A DNA stretch of 64,000 nucleotides from Neopestalotiopsis rosae (taxonomy: Eukaryota > Ascomycota > Sordariomycetes > Amphisphaeriales > Sporocadaceae), in NCBI GenBank assembly GCA_023078685.1, contig JALGAS010000003.1:3224001-3288000 (forward strand). Direction: 5' to 3'. Positions 1 to 10,550 of this stretch are shown in pieces. Under the pieces are notes generated by a model, which saw only the letters and a list, made by a program, of their open reading frames with translations, did no database searches and was not told the DNA's origin. The translations under genes and the position numbers were made by a program. Positions within the stretch are counted from its first letter, which is position 1. Each line of letters starts with the position of its first letter.

Positions 1-1286
1 CTAGGAAGGATATGGGCATCAACAAATCCGATGTGATGATCAGGGAGGACGTGGTAACACAAGCCGCGGCGACAGAGGTCATAGAGACTGAGGCGGCGGT
101 AATTTACATGGCCGTGACTACGATGGTAGCAGCAAGTACAATAGGAGATGCGTTGCGCATAATTGAAGGTTGACAAAAATGAGCACTTGACTTGTGTTTG
201 ACTTTAATATGCGATCGCGATTACGTGCAATCCAGTTACTGTGCTCCCTGCAAAACTTCATTTGGAATTCTTCACAACGGTCGTCGTTCTGATCATCATG
301 GAATGTCTGCCCACTGCTGGTATTCATGCCGAACCCATCTTGGGACAGATAGGAACCTGCAAGCGGCGTCCCCAAGATTTCCGGCCTTGGCAAATCATAG
401 GTTTCCCAAATGTTAATCAAAGGCAGAATCGCAACCTTCGGACATAGGCTGGACTTCACTTTAATCAGTAATCGCCGCGCGCATGCCCTGACTCAAGGCT
501 TTGGAGTATCCTACCATCAAGGGGCCTGGTTTATGGTACAACTGCCGAGACGGTGAAGGATCCTGCCTCTTAACAGCGCTCTTCTCAGACTTTACTGCAG
601 CCATGATAATTTACATGTCTTTGGTTGCCCTTGACAAAGCGCAGCTGATGAAGTCTCTTACTAGATACCCAATCGACGTGACTTCCATCCATGAACGGCC
701 TTCTCTTGTTTACCTGGTAGTCTTGATGAGCGTCCTCGCATTTTTCCCGGTCAGCCTTGACATACCAACGGCTTTCGCCACTGAGGTTCAGCGTCCCGAT
801 AGCAAGAACAAAACAACCATTGCAGGTCTCGATGGCAATCACAGTAGCAAATATACCGGCACCGTTCTGATAATTAAATTCGGGACTGAATGGTTCTAAG
901 TTTAAAAGATCGTGGAGAGGCTAACAAATACGTTTCGGGGTCCGAAAGGCCGGCAGGACTGATGGGTTCACGTACAGCACCTCCGAGGCGATGGCAGGCC
1001 AAAGACTTGGTATTATGCAACATCTTGAGTTTATTTCCTTGAAGCTGTACGTCTCCGCATATCATTTCTGTTCTTGCTGACCATCCAATCGGAATGATGA
1101 GCTTATGTTTTTTTTCTGCGGGCACTCGCTGCTACTAGCCGCATCTACCTCGTCTCTATCCAGTCTAGAACAGGCAGGACTATTAGGCATCAGCGTGGCA
1201 TCAGCACGGTGTGCCCAACATGCATATTATGTAAACGAAATGCAGCGGACTCCGGCGGTTCCTTCCTCCTTACTTTTTCAAGCTCT
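1..1286. other. Intergenic / window edge, with one suggestive open frame
   Basis: No complete gene is supported here. At the left edge two plus-strand frames are open from base 1, one ending with TGA at 89-91 (Gly/Arg-rich reading) and one with TGA near 170; either could be the tail of a gene cut by the window. On the minus strand an open frame of 112 codons runs from 920 down to 585 without an ATG. It holds a reasonable-looking stretch with two Cys and a GTAAAC donor-like site, so it could be an internal or last exon of an unrecognised gene. No upstream exon was found. Confidence 0.4.
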
Positions 1287-2792
1287 TCACAACATACCGT
1301 CCACTCCGTCTCGGAACTGCTCGAAAAGATTCAGGTCTATCGACTCGCCCATGGCCTTGTACCCGGCGGGGTTCAGGTGCAGGTAGTCGCCAGAGTTATA
1401 CTCATCCTTGAGCTGATCGGGCTGCGTCGCGTTACGTACGAGCTCGTCAAAGTCAATTACGGCGTCGAATCGACCAGAGTCACGGATCCAGGCGTTGACC
1501 CGCTGCCTCGTCTTCTCGCGCTCCGGGTCGGAATCTGTGGGGATAAAGAGTCAGCGCTGCTTCGACGGACGCATCTATCCGAGAACTCATCGAAGATGGA
1601 TATTATTTCAGTCCATGTGCTTCCAGGTAACACTCACAAGACTGTCCAGGTCCACTGAATGGCGTAATGGTAGCCCCAAATACCGGCAGACCCCGGGCAT
1701 GCAACCGCGTAACAATCTGTTCGTACGCGGCCAGCAGACGATTTCCGACGTCGGTCTGGCTCACAGAATCGACGGCAGCCGTACCAATGTCGTTGACGCC
1801 CTCAAACACCATGGCATATCGTACGCCGGTAGCCGCCAGCACATCGCGGTCGATACGTGAAAGCAAGGACGGACCGAGCCCGTCATGAAGGATACGATTG
1901 CCTCCCGCGGCAAGGTTGAGCACCGAGATGGAACACGAGGCCACACGCTCCGATAGCACGTCAGGCCAGCGATCATTGCCGTTGGTTGTACTACCCCTTC
2001 CGTCGGTGATGCTGTCGCCCAGAACGGACAGCGCGCTGCTGTCTGGGACGTAGGCTGATAATGTTGAGATGAAGTACCAATGGTCGGCGGTCTGGTGCGA
2101 GGCATCCGTGGAGAGATCGCTCGCGTTGAGAGCATTTCCTGAGACGAAGTGCGACGTTGTTCGGCTGCCTGGGTGCGATGTGATGGTGTTGGTCGTCTGT
2201 CCATCGGCTAGGTACAACGAGATGGATATAATGTCACCAGCGGCAATGGGAAAGTCGAAAATTGGATCCGTGAGCGCCAATGCTCCCGGCGGAATCGTGT
2301 AGTTCGTCAGGCCGCCCGAAAACGTCAGCGCCCGGCTCGTGGAGGTGTCTATGGCCGAGACACCGGAGCCCGTCCCGTTGGATACCGGCAGCGCGATCGA
2401 TGCCGCTGTGATTGGCAAATCAGAAACGCCGAACGCATTGGAGATTTGCAGACGCAGAATATCTCCTGACAGCGTCGCTCGGATGGTCTGTCTGATCGTG
2501 CTGTTCTGGAAAACGACGCCGGTATCATTCTGTTTCCCCAAATGTCAGTACTGACCCTCTAGATCATCGTCCCTCCCCTCAGATCTCCACCACAGAACTT
2601 GGTTCCCAGGGCTTTCTTGCTTCTTACAAATGGCGCTGGTGGCAAGTTTGCCGGCTCAGTGAGCTGCGGCATGGAAGCCCAGATATCCACCCATTTTCCT
2701 CCCGAACGACTACGCGCTTCCGAGTGGGCGAGGGTCAATGTGCTGAAAAGCAGCACAAGAAGCGTCACTATCGTGTCTTGGAGGGGCGCCAT
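1287..2792 (-). CDS. Secreted SGNH/GDSL-type hydrolase (lipase/esterase family)
   Basis: Three exons: 2792-2628, 2529-1638, 1534-1287; 434 residues, with both introns canonical (GTAAGA..CAG and GTGAGT..CAG). The N-terminus is a hydrophobic signal peptide (about residues 1-22), so the enzyme is predicted secreted. A beta-rich segment is followed by the SGNH core: block I GDSITD with nucleophile Ser near residue 228, a Gly/Asn block (AAGGNR), block III GVND near 299-302, and the C-terminal Asp-x-x-His in GDYLHLNP. All four signature blocks are present, so the enzyme should be active. The family hydrolyses carboxyl esters such as lipids or acetylated and feruloylated polysaccharides; the substrate cannot be told from sequence. 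It stands alone in long intergenic DNA. The start is the only ATG ahead of the signal peptide. Confidence 0.9.
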
Positions 2793-4332
2793 TGCTTGTC
2801 TCGCGCGCGCTCAATTGGTCTATACTGTCGACTATACTGCCCCACAGGTTATAGCACGGTACTTTCCGAATCCGATTGAACCGTCATGACGCCGCCAACG
2901 TCCAGACGGGCTGGCGCTCTGCGACTCTCTTATAAACAATAGCAAATCTCCTTTGTCGGCCCAAGCACCTCTGCATGACATCAACTCCATATCCCCGGAT
3001 CTGCAAAAAAATACAGACCCACGATGCAATACCACATCATGTGGTGATTTCATCTGCACTTTCCCCAAGTTGCGTGTGGAGCAGCAGCTAGGACAGGCGG
3101 ATGTCGGGTCTTGGCCATATAGGCTAAATGCAAATGACTGCGACTCTTAACAAATCGGGACGGGGACGTGACATGCTTGCAACGGCGACTACTGAAGATT
3201 TCCCAGGGTTGGGCCCTGCAAGATCAAAGTATACCCTTAAAATTCCCAGCAAGCGGGACGGAGAGAATTATTCCACGCTGGAGAATGCCCAGAACGCCCA
3301 GAAATTGGAGAAATTGGAGGGAGGGACCTCGGGAAGCGAGGGAACGAAGCGACCAAGTTCGATGATACAGGATTGCGCCTTCACAGAAGACATTCATCCA
3401 TTTGGAGAGGGTCAATCTCCAACGAGGATCCCTGCAAGGTCGACAGTCGGATAAGGGCGGAAAGTACTGCGGAACATTACCGACTCTGTACAACCACCAC
3501 TGGTCAATCATCGTCATCCGGCAGAAACGATTAAAGTTGTTCCTTCAGGCCTTCTTCCATCGCCAGACATCCCTACACCACCCTCGTGGCCAGCCCGTCA
3601 GACGGCACGCTGAACACGAGCTGCAGGGCAGGACGCTAGCACCATGACTTGAGTTTTTCTCTTTCCCAAAACTTGGTGGTGTTGGTGGAGGGTTCGAGAC
3701 GGAAATCCTACAACGCTCCTCGTCGTGGGGGCCGTAAGGGCTCCCGTTGACTGGTTGCGCCGCATCAGAGCAGTGCCACAAAGTCATGTCTCACACAAAA
3801 CTACCTACCAGCTCTTTGGGGTGGCTGAGTGGGGGTGGCATTGGAGCACTTAGCTCTCTGGTTGGACGAGGGGAGAACCCGAAAAAGAGGAATGGAAGAT
3901 GAAAAGTAAACAGAAGAGGAGGGAGTGAAGAAACCAGCGGGACACATTGTGACGCAATGTCAACCATGGAGCAGCGGTAAGAGCACAGGTCTATTAACAT
4001 TATGAACGTCCTTTTTTGTGTGCGTACCATCTATGCGTCTAGTCAAACAGGTCAAATGCTGTCCGTATACGAGCATCTATAAGCAAAGAAGACGAAACCT
4101 CCTCCGAAAATACAACGGCTTTCCTTCTTTTTGAACGAGGAATGTGTACGGTGTTTGGTCGGCAGAAGAGCAATTGCCATCTACCTCGACAAGGAAGATT
4201 GAAAAGAGGAAACAAGAAAAGACCGCCATGCAAAACAAATGGTATCGTACCCAGGGGAGAAACTCCATCCTTTTGAAATCCAAATAACGCCGTCCACTTA
4301 TGAACACCATAATTCAAAATCATGACACGCGT
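2793..4332. other. Intergenic, 1.5 kb
   Basis: Upstream side of the SGNH hydrolase and downstream side of the 191-residue ORF. Short open frames occur on both strands, but none has a recognisable domain or convincing splice structure. A short Lys/Glu/Asn-biased run lies near 3290-3330. No gene, RNA or repeat is supported. Confidence 0.5.
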
Positions 4333-4908
4333 TTACAAGATATGTTCATCCTCCAGCTGTGGGCTGGAGACATCATCAAACACAGCGCCTGCTCCGTTGA
4401 CATCATGATCCGTGTCAGTAGCGGGATCAAAGTCTGAGAGCATATCGTACGAGGAGGTTGTGTATTCCGTGGCATGGCTTTTCGATCTTTTGGTAACAAG
4501 CATCGAATCCGTCAGCTCTGCGTGACAATCAGAGCGATCAAATATGTCGCCATCGCGGCACCACCCTGCCAGATCGCGGGCATACCCATGCTCTCTGGTG
4601 TTAAGGTCATGAGTTTGCAAAGCAAGATGCGTTAGACCCTGCGTCTGGGCAGGTTCGGGTGCATGCAGGATCCAAGTCATGGACTCAAGCTTGGTCTTGA
4701 GCTCTTGATTGACGGCGGTATAAGCAGACAGAGTACTGTCGGTGTCAAGAGAAGGAGGATATCTGGCGACGTTGCCCTCATCTGCCAGGGCCAAGTCTTT
4801 GAGCTGATATTCCAAGCCGGTCACGGAAGGGGAGGGACTCGGTCGAGGAATTGGATTGCACTTGATTTCGGCGACCGACTTCGTAGCAGCACAGTCCATC
4901 GACGACAT
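4333..4908 (-). CDS. Hypothetical acidic protein, 191 residues
   Basis: A single uninterrupted reading frame from an ATG at 4908 to a stop at 4333. The product is hydrophilic and acidic towards its C-terminus (many Asp/Glu, Ser and Thr), with a Pro/Ser-rich stretch near residues 20-30 and a predicted helical middle part (about 55-85). I see no signal peptide, membrane segment or known catalytic motif, and do not recognise the family. A second ATG three codons in could serve as the start. The ORF is longer than expected by chance here and its composition is protein-like, but without homology it remains a prediction; an unnoticed intron is possible. Confidence 0.5.
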   Translation of the reverse strand: MSSMDCAATKSVAEIKCNPIPRPSPSPSVTGLEYQLKDLALADEGNVARYPPSLDTDSTLSAYTAVNQELKTKLESMTWILHAPEPAQTQGLTHLALQTHDLNTREHGYARDLAGWCRDGDIFDRSDCHAELTDSMLVTKRSKSHATEYTTSSYDMLSDFDPATDTDHDVNGAGAVFDDVSSPQLEDEHIL

Positions 4909-7900
4909 GATTGCTGTTGAATCTTGTCGAGATTGGATGGTCGAGTGACTCTCTATTGGGACTGTAGGGTCGCGGTATCGATTGGTCCTGAGTACAAGAT
5001 GTGGTTGGGGTGGAGAGGACGGGTGCTGATATGAGAATTGTCCACAAGACTGGATGAAAAAGGGATTCTCTCGGAGGGGTTCAAGGGACGCGTTGTTGCT
5101 TGTCCCAGAGTAGCGTATGGTCTGTATTACGCAATGTTGTACACGTCAGGATTTGGAAAATATATGAGGCTGCATATGCTTGTGGCAGGATAGATCATCC
5201 GAAGCCAACGACTTGAGGTGCATCGACACTATGGTTGAAGCCGAGTAAGATATGTCCACAAGACGAGGAGCAAGAGAAAATAACAAGCTGGGAAGCTTCA
5301 AGCATGCAAGAGGGCAAGTCCGCTAGATTTTAAGTAATTGGGGGACCTCACAGGTGTCTCGCTGCACAGCAGCATCTGCACCTGCACAGCGCAGCGCACC
5401 GGCGCTTGTTCTTTTTGGGCGGGTTGACCTTGGACGGGCGGGAAAGTCAGTAGGAAAGAGGCACAGCTTACCTAGACTACCACAGCGCTACACACGCTGC
5501 AGAACTACAAGCTACTTCGATACTCTGTATGGAATGATAGTCCAAGAATTAAGGTGAACAACGTCCAGCTCATTTCTTTCGATACTTCTCGCCTCTTGCA
5601 CTTTCCAGTAGTATACGTTCTGGTAGAGACCCTCCATATCGGTCGCGATGTATCGATGCTGTGATTCTTTCTGGTGTTGATTTGGTGGGGGAGGGGGCCC
5701 CGATCTGCTTGGGTATTCGTCCTACCCCAGGGGGCGCGCTTGGTAGCTATGACCTAGCTCTATGCTGTACATAGTACCCAGGCCTTGGGTCTTGTTATGC
5801 AACTCCTACTAGTGACCTCGATCTGGCAAGGATCCCAAGCATACTTTCCTTGCCTACCTTGGTCATTATTCAAAGGGTAGTGCAGATGATTCTCGTCGAA
5901 CCAGCGCAAGCGTGCCAAGAACAGCATTCGCAATCCTTGCGGAGATAGGAACAGGAACACGTTGACAACTGTAAAAAAAAGGAAAGCCACGCAATCTTGG
6001 ACGGGATTTTCTTCTGCGCGATTTTCCACAGCGATGTAAGCAACTGGCCGGACTGCCAGTCAATTTGATGCCGGTCAAGACGCTGCGACCGCGGTGAGGG
6101 AAAGGGAATGATCGGACCAGACAGTACCGGAAGCCATCCTACTGGTCGTTTTGCCGCACCAGCGCGGATGCATGTGGCAGCAGACCTGTTTGTGTTGCAC
6201 TCTTCCTCCTTCATCGAGCCAGTTTGATCTTGGAAATGTACAATGGATATGTGTCTGTGTATGTAAATCCCGTATATTTGTCTTGGGGGACGGATTGGGG
6301 TAAAAGAAGCAAGGGGTCCATACCTTCTCTCACGTTCCAACCCAAGGTTTGGACGGGTTGTACGTAGCTGCTCCCAAGCTGCGAAAAAGTCTGTCATCAG
6401 TACTACTGCAGTTCAGGTACACACCACTTGGGGTCCAGGAACCTACTCACTCCACCACCATTCAACTCTCCCAGACCTCCCGTACATTCCAAGCCACCAT
6501 CTTGGGCCATTGGCATACACTGCACTCAGCGTCAGGGAAGCCGTCGTGTGTAATGGCAGACTAGCATGGATTAGCGTCTTCCTAAACCATTGGTGGAGTC
6601 ATCACATATGTGCCCTTTTGCGTGGATTGTGAAGAGAACCATTTGATGCTACAGGGTGCAAGCTCTAGACATCGGAGAGGAGCGATCCCAGAGACTAGTC
6701 GTGCTGTGCAGTAGAATGTGGGGGAAGTCTGCACACTACAGAAGGACACTCTTGCATACAACTTGAATGAGCCACGATGCATCTGGTTGTCTTGCTTGCT
6801 TCGCCTCCCACACAAACCACAACGGCACCCTAAACCCCTGGGCGCGAAGAAAATAAGCTTCTTCCGATGGCAGTGGGAGCCGAATAATCATCTGAATAGC
6901 GCCGTTGTCGTCTCTGTTCTCATCTCATTCAACAAAATTGCAAAGAGGCGTGCACTAGTTGACCGGTGAGTAAGAAAAAGGGCACGTTGAGACCAGCCGT
7001 TTCTCTCGAATGCCCAAGGCTCGTCTGCCCAGCCGCCCGAACTGGCGACGAAAAAGCGTTTCTTTTGTCTCGAACTCGGCAAAAGAGGATTGAGATTGGG
7101 TTGGGGTGTCCTGCCATGCAGCTACTAGGCCATAATGGGGACCGAGTCGAGTATTTGCAAGGACAAGCACCAAGACCGGGGAACCGCGTCGCTTGACCAT
7201 CACAGTGCTGCGCAGGTCCCGAGCAGATTGTCATCTCCTGGTTCAAGGAATTGGCGATTTAGATAAGCTCGACGTGATTCGTCTCCGCCAATACTACGCA
7301 AGCGTGCCGCGATGATGCGTCAAATGCGCGGATGATAGGTAGCTTTCACGATGCACCTGTCCACCGAAAGGAAGCAACCGGGTTGGCGGGCAGGACCCCA
7401 TTGGACCCCTGCTTGTCAAGTTGCTAGCCGGTGAGACAACGGGGTCAGATCGCCGTCCTTGGGCTCTTGGTCGATCCAGAATATTCGGAACAGATAGTAG
7501 GACGGGAAACAGGCGAAAGTTTCTGGAAGCCAAGAGATGATCCATGGTAGTAGGACCTTGAAGCTCCAACTTTGACTTTTGTACGAGGAGACTTGAGCTT
7601 ACTTAGGACTTTGTCGAGGACTGACCCAGCGTTCCTTCCCTCAGCCCCTGTATAAACTCCCTGTAGGGCTACAGTAGCGGGCCCCCCAACCAGGGTCTAA
7701 TCCACTGGGCGGTCCCCATCCTGGCATGTAGCGTAGAACTCTTCTAGAACATCTGTTCCGTTCCGCGTCCTACCAAGGTTTGTATCTGCACGGTAGAGGG
7801 GTACAGACAAGACGGATCGACTGGTGGAAGGAACGTACTATTGGATTTCTTACATTTACATTGTGTGACTGGACAGGTGCCACGCGTACATTGTCGTACA

Positions 7901-8699
7901 ACGATGATGTTGAAATACCACCAGCCAAGAAACACCCCGCGGCCAAGTGATATCATGCTAGACGTCTTGCCTTCATCAGTCAGCAAGCATTGCGACTACC
8001 ACGTCTTCGGGTGGGGGTGAGTCATCGGTGTATATCCAGATCATCACAAAGCTTTCTGGTTTACTAAAAGAGATACCAAAGGCATGAAAACACAAGTGTA
8101 AGTAGCTGGCTCACATCAAAACACATTATTCCACTGCCCCATAATGTTCATCGTCGCCATTTTCCACTACACCATCAAAAGTGACACTCTTTTGCCAGAC
8201 ACGACCCACATTACAAATTCCCTAATACATAACACTGATTCAAGATTTTATCCAATATGGTTGGGAGTGATCAGCTCGTGTAGCGTATGAGCCTTTTGTT
8301 CAATAACGAGCTCGGTGTGTTTCTTGCTAGATATGGCAACGAAAACCACACAAAGTATCTCACCAAGGCTACTAAGAACACGAGATAGCTTGCAGTGAGC
8401 TGGATGGCCTGACGCAATAAACCTCTGTATAACTCGATATATCGCGATATAACGCCATGGATCCTGTCTCATGGACTGAAGCTTCGTGGGAAACAGCTTG
8501 GAGGCTCGTTTGAGGACCTATGCCTAGGATAGAATTTGGGCACTGGTGGATTCGGCATGTTATTAACCATCCAGAGACGTTTGCGTTTGCAGAGATTTCC
8601 CATAGCAACGCAGCTTTGATGCACCCCCCGCGCTTGCAAACGGACAAGAAAAAAATTATCAGTGAATGAAGTGGTTGTCCCAGACTGGCAGTTTGAAAT
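4909..8699. other. Long intergenic region, 3.8 kb
   Basis: No recognisable gene. The longest ATG-initiated frame is on the minus strand, 6397-5870 (175 codons); it lacks any known motif and has an odd Cys/Trp-rich end, so it is not called. A perfect 14-base palindrome, TATATCGCGATATA, lies at 8438-8451. The region could hold long leaders, non-coding transcripts or decayed sequence. I saw no tRNA and no transposon ends. Confidence 0.5.
8438..8451. repeat. 14-bp perfect palindrome
   Basis: TATATCGCGATATA is its own reverse complement. It lies about 260 bp upstream of the TATA box of the next gene. It may be a dimeric factor site or chance; no second copy was seen. Confidence 0.45.
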
Positions 8700-8707
8700 T
8701 ATAAAAA
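8700..8707 (+). promoter_or_regulatory. TATA box of the 131-residue gene
   Basis: TATAAAAA lies 138 bases before the ATG at 8845 and is followed by a C/T-rich leader (about 8711-8800), an arrangement common in strongly expressed fungal genes. Confidence 0.55.
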
Positions 8708-8844
8708 TTCGTCCCCCGCTGCCCCTTGCCTTCCTTCCCTTCTTCTATTCAACTCCCATTCTCCCCGGTGTTTCCGAACATTACGGATTCATCAGTGCAA
8801 TCAGTACCTTCACCCCGATCACCAGCATTACACTGATCGCAATC

Positions 8845-9290
8845 ATGGCTGACTTGAGTGAGTCGTCACCCTGTCCGAGAACTATAGTGAAGCTGACCAT
8901 AGTTCAGGTACTGATACGGTACTCCTTCGCCTCTCCTTCGAACGCTGGGAGGATCAGCTCAAGCCCGGCATCAAGCTGCCCAACCTCGTCGTCATTCACG
9001 GCGAGTCCCAATATCCTGGCTTCCGTCAAGCTCTCGTGGTTACAGAGGGTACTGCTGTGGTCAAGACCGCCAATGATCACCATGGCTTCGACTTCGTCAT
9101 AGAGACTGAAAATGACTTTTTCGCTATCAGCAATGATTATGCCAAGATCAGCGATGCTGCTTTACAGCGCATTCACGCGACTCCCAAATCCCCTGGTGTT
9201 GTCACCATGGAAGACACGAAGTATAACCCATACCAGGGCTCTGACAACCCCGAGAAGACTTGGCACATATTTCAGTGCCACAAACTGTAG
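8845..9290 (+). CDS. Small hypothetical protein, 131 residues, two exons
   Basis: Exon 1 is only 13 nt (8845-8857, coding MADL plus one base). A 50-nt intron with donor GTGAGT and acceptor TTCAG follows, then exon 2 (8908-9290). The spliced product begins MADLSTDTVLLRL and ends HIFQCHKL. It has no signal peptide or membrane segment, one Cys near the C-terminus, and looks like a compact soluble alpha/beta protein. I do not recognise it. Without the tiny first exon the reading frame has no good start; with it, the ATG follows a TATA box and pyrimidine-rich leader. That promoter layout suggests a well-expressed gene. The function is unknown. Confidence 0.7.
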
Positions 9291-10550
9291 GGAACAATGA
9301 GGTTGGGAATGAGAATCCCGTAAGCAGATGACCAAGACATGCTCAAGGGAGGGCCACATGGAACAAAGGACTGGAGGTCCTCGTTTAGAGATAGCATGTA
9401 ATACATGCAAAGAGGTACAATGATAAAGCTACTGCCACCGAACAGTTTTCATGGATGTAACAATGGCATTACCATGTGAATGTTGTCATGACCGTGATGA
9501 CTTCAAGCTGCTTCCATTTCAATCATGACGCCTACGCAATACCATGAAATGTATGCTACCGCATTACAGGCTGGATTTGTATAGGTGCAATAGGTTCTTG
9601 CACCCACCTTGGACTAGGATTTGTTAGGGTGCAAGACTGTTTTGCACCCATACAGACTGGGCAAGATACCTGAGCGCCTGGCGTTCAACATGCACCATGA
9701 TATTAATTGCAAAGCACATATTCTTAGCCAGATGCAATCCAAAGGACAATTCTTTTTATATACAAATGCACCGAAGGTGGTGCCTACACAATCCCATGGA
9801 ATGGCTAGCAGAGTCGGTATGCTACCACATTGCAGGCTGATGCATTGGTTCTTGCACCCATGTAGATTTTGGTGCGGGTCCGTTCTTATATGGGTGCAAA
9901 CCTGAACTACACCATATAATCCAAGAACAGTCTGTGCTGCGCAGCCACATACCAGACGCATTGCGCTTACAACTTACGGGCATATATAACGGCCTAGAAG
10001 ACTATTTCCGTATTTTCAAATCAAAAGAGCTTGCACAGCTGCTTCTTGCTAGGGGAGGACAGGCGTTCAACAAGAATAAGATTGACGCTCACTTTGACTC
10101 GTTGCAAAGCACAACTCGAGTCCAGGCACCACAGAGGCTGATAAGATCAACAACTTCAACTCAGAAGGTGAGTTTTTCCTTGCCAGAGCTACAGTCACAC
10201 GCATCTTAGTATCCCTTGGGTGTCTATAACTTCTTGAAAAGACTGCGAGGGGACGCTTTGGAGTCACTATACATAGACACTCTGAAGTCACTGCGAGGAG
10301 ACAATCTTCATGTGTATGAAATGGCAACGCCGTGTAGACCTCGTCATGGCCGTCGTATCGTCAAACTGTCATCTTCTCATTCCATCTCGCGTAAATTAAA
10401 AGGTTCACAGCAAACCAAGGCAAACGATTTGGCTGAAAGTTCATATTGGGTAATTTTATGCCGAAATACGATAGTGACTAGACTTTCTATCATCTCAAAA
10501 AACGCCATACACATAACTCCGTCCATCTTGCCGACCCAAACGCACTCGTT
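9291..10550. other. Intergenic region with degenerate repeats
   Basis: Between the 131-residue gene and the 3' end of ERB1. It contains the imperfect direct repeat at 9531-9606 and 9783-9861 and the GGGTGCAA/TTGCACCC blocks (listed separately). An open frame without ATG (9934-10209, plus) resembles no family I know and may be a relic. The remainder is featureless. Confidence 0.5.
9531..9861. repeat. Imperfect ~75-bp direct repeat with alternating GGTGCAA/TTGCACC blocks
   Basis: Copy 1 is 9531-9606 and copy 2 is 9783-9861, aligning over CCTACRCAAT, ATGCTACC and TTGCAGGCTG-like segments. The block GGTGCAA/GGGTGCAA or its complement TTGCACCC occurs at 9584-9590, 9598-9605, 9627-9634, 9642-9649, 9852-9859 and 9892-9899 in alternating orientation. 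These form small potential hairpins (7-8 bp stems with loops of about 7 nt) and one larger one (9852-9861 pairing with 9890-9899). This may be a decayed mobile-element end or an array of binding sites; no coding capacity is tied to it. Confidence 0.6.

Noticed and set aside
5870..6397. 175-codon ATG-initiated minus-strand ORF
   Set aside because: No motif, odd composition and no support from neighbours or splicing; left within the intergenic note.
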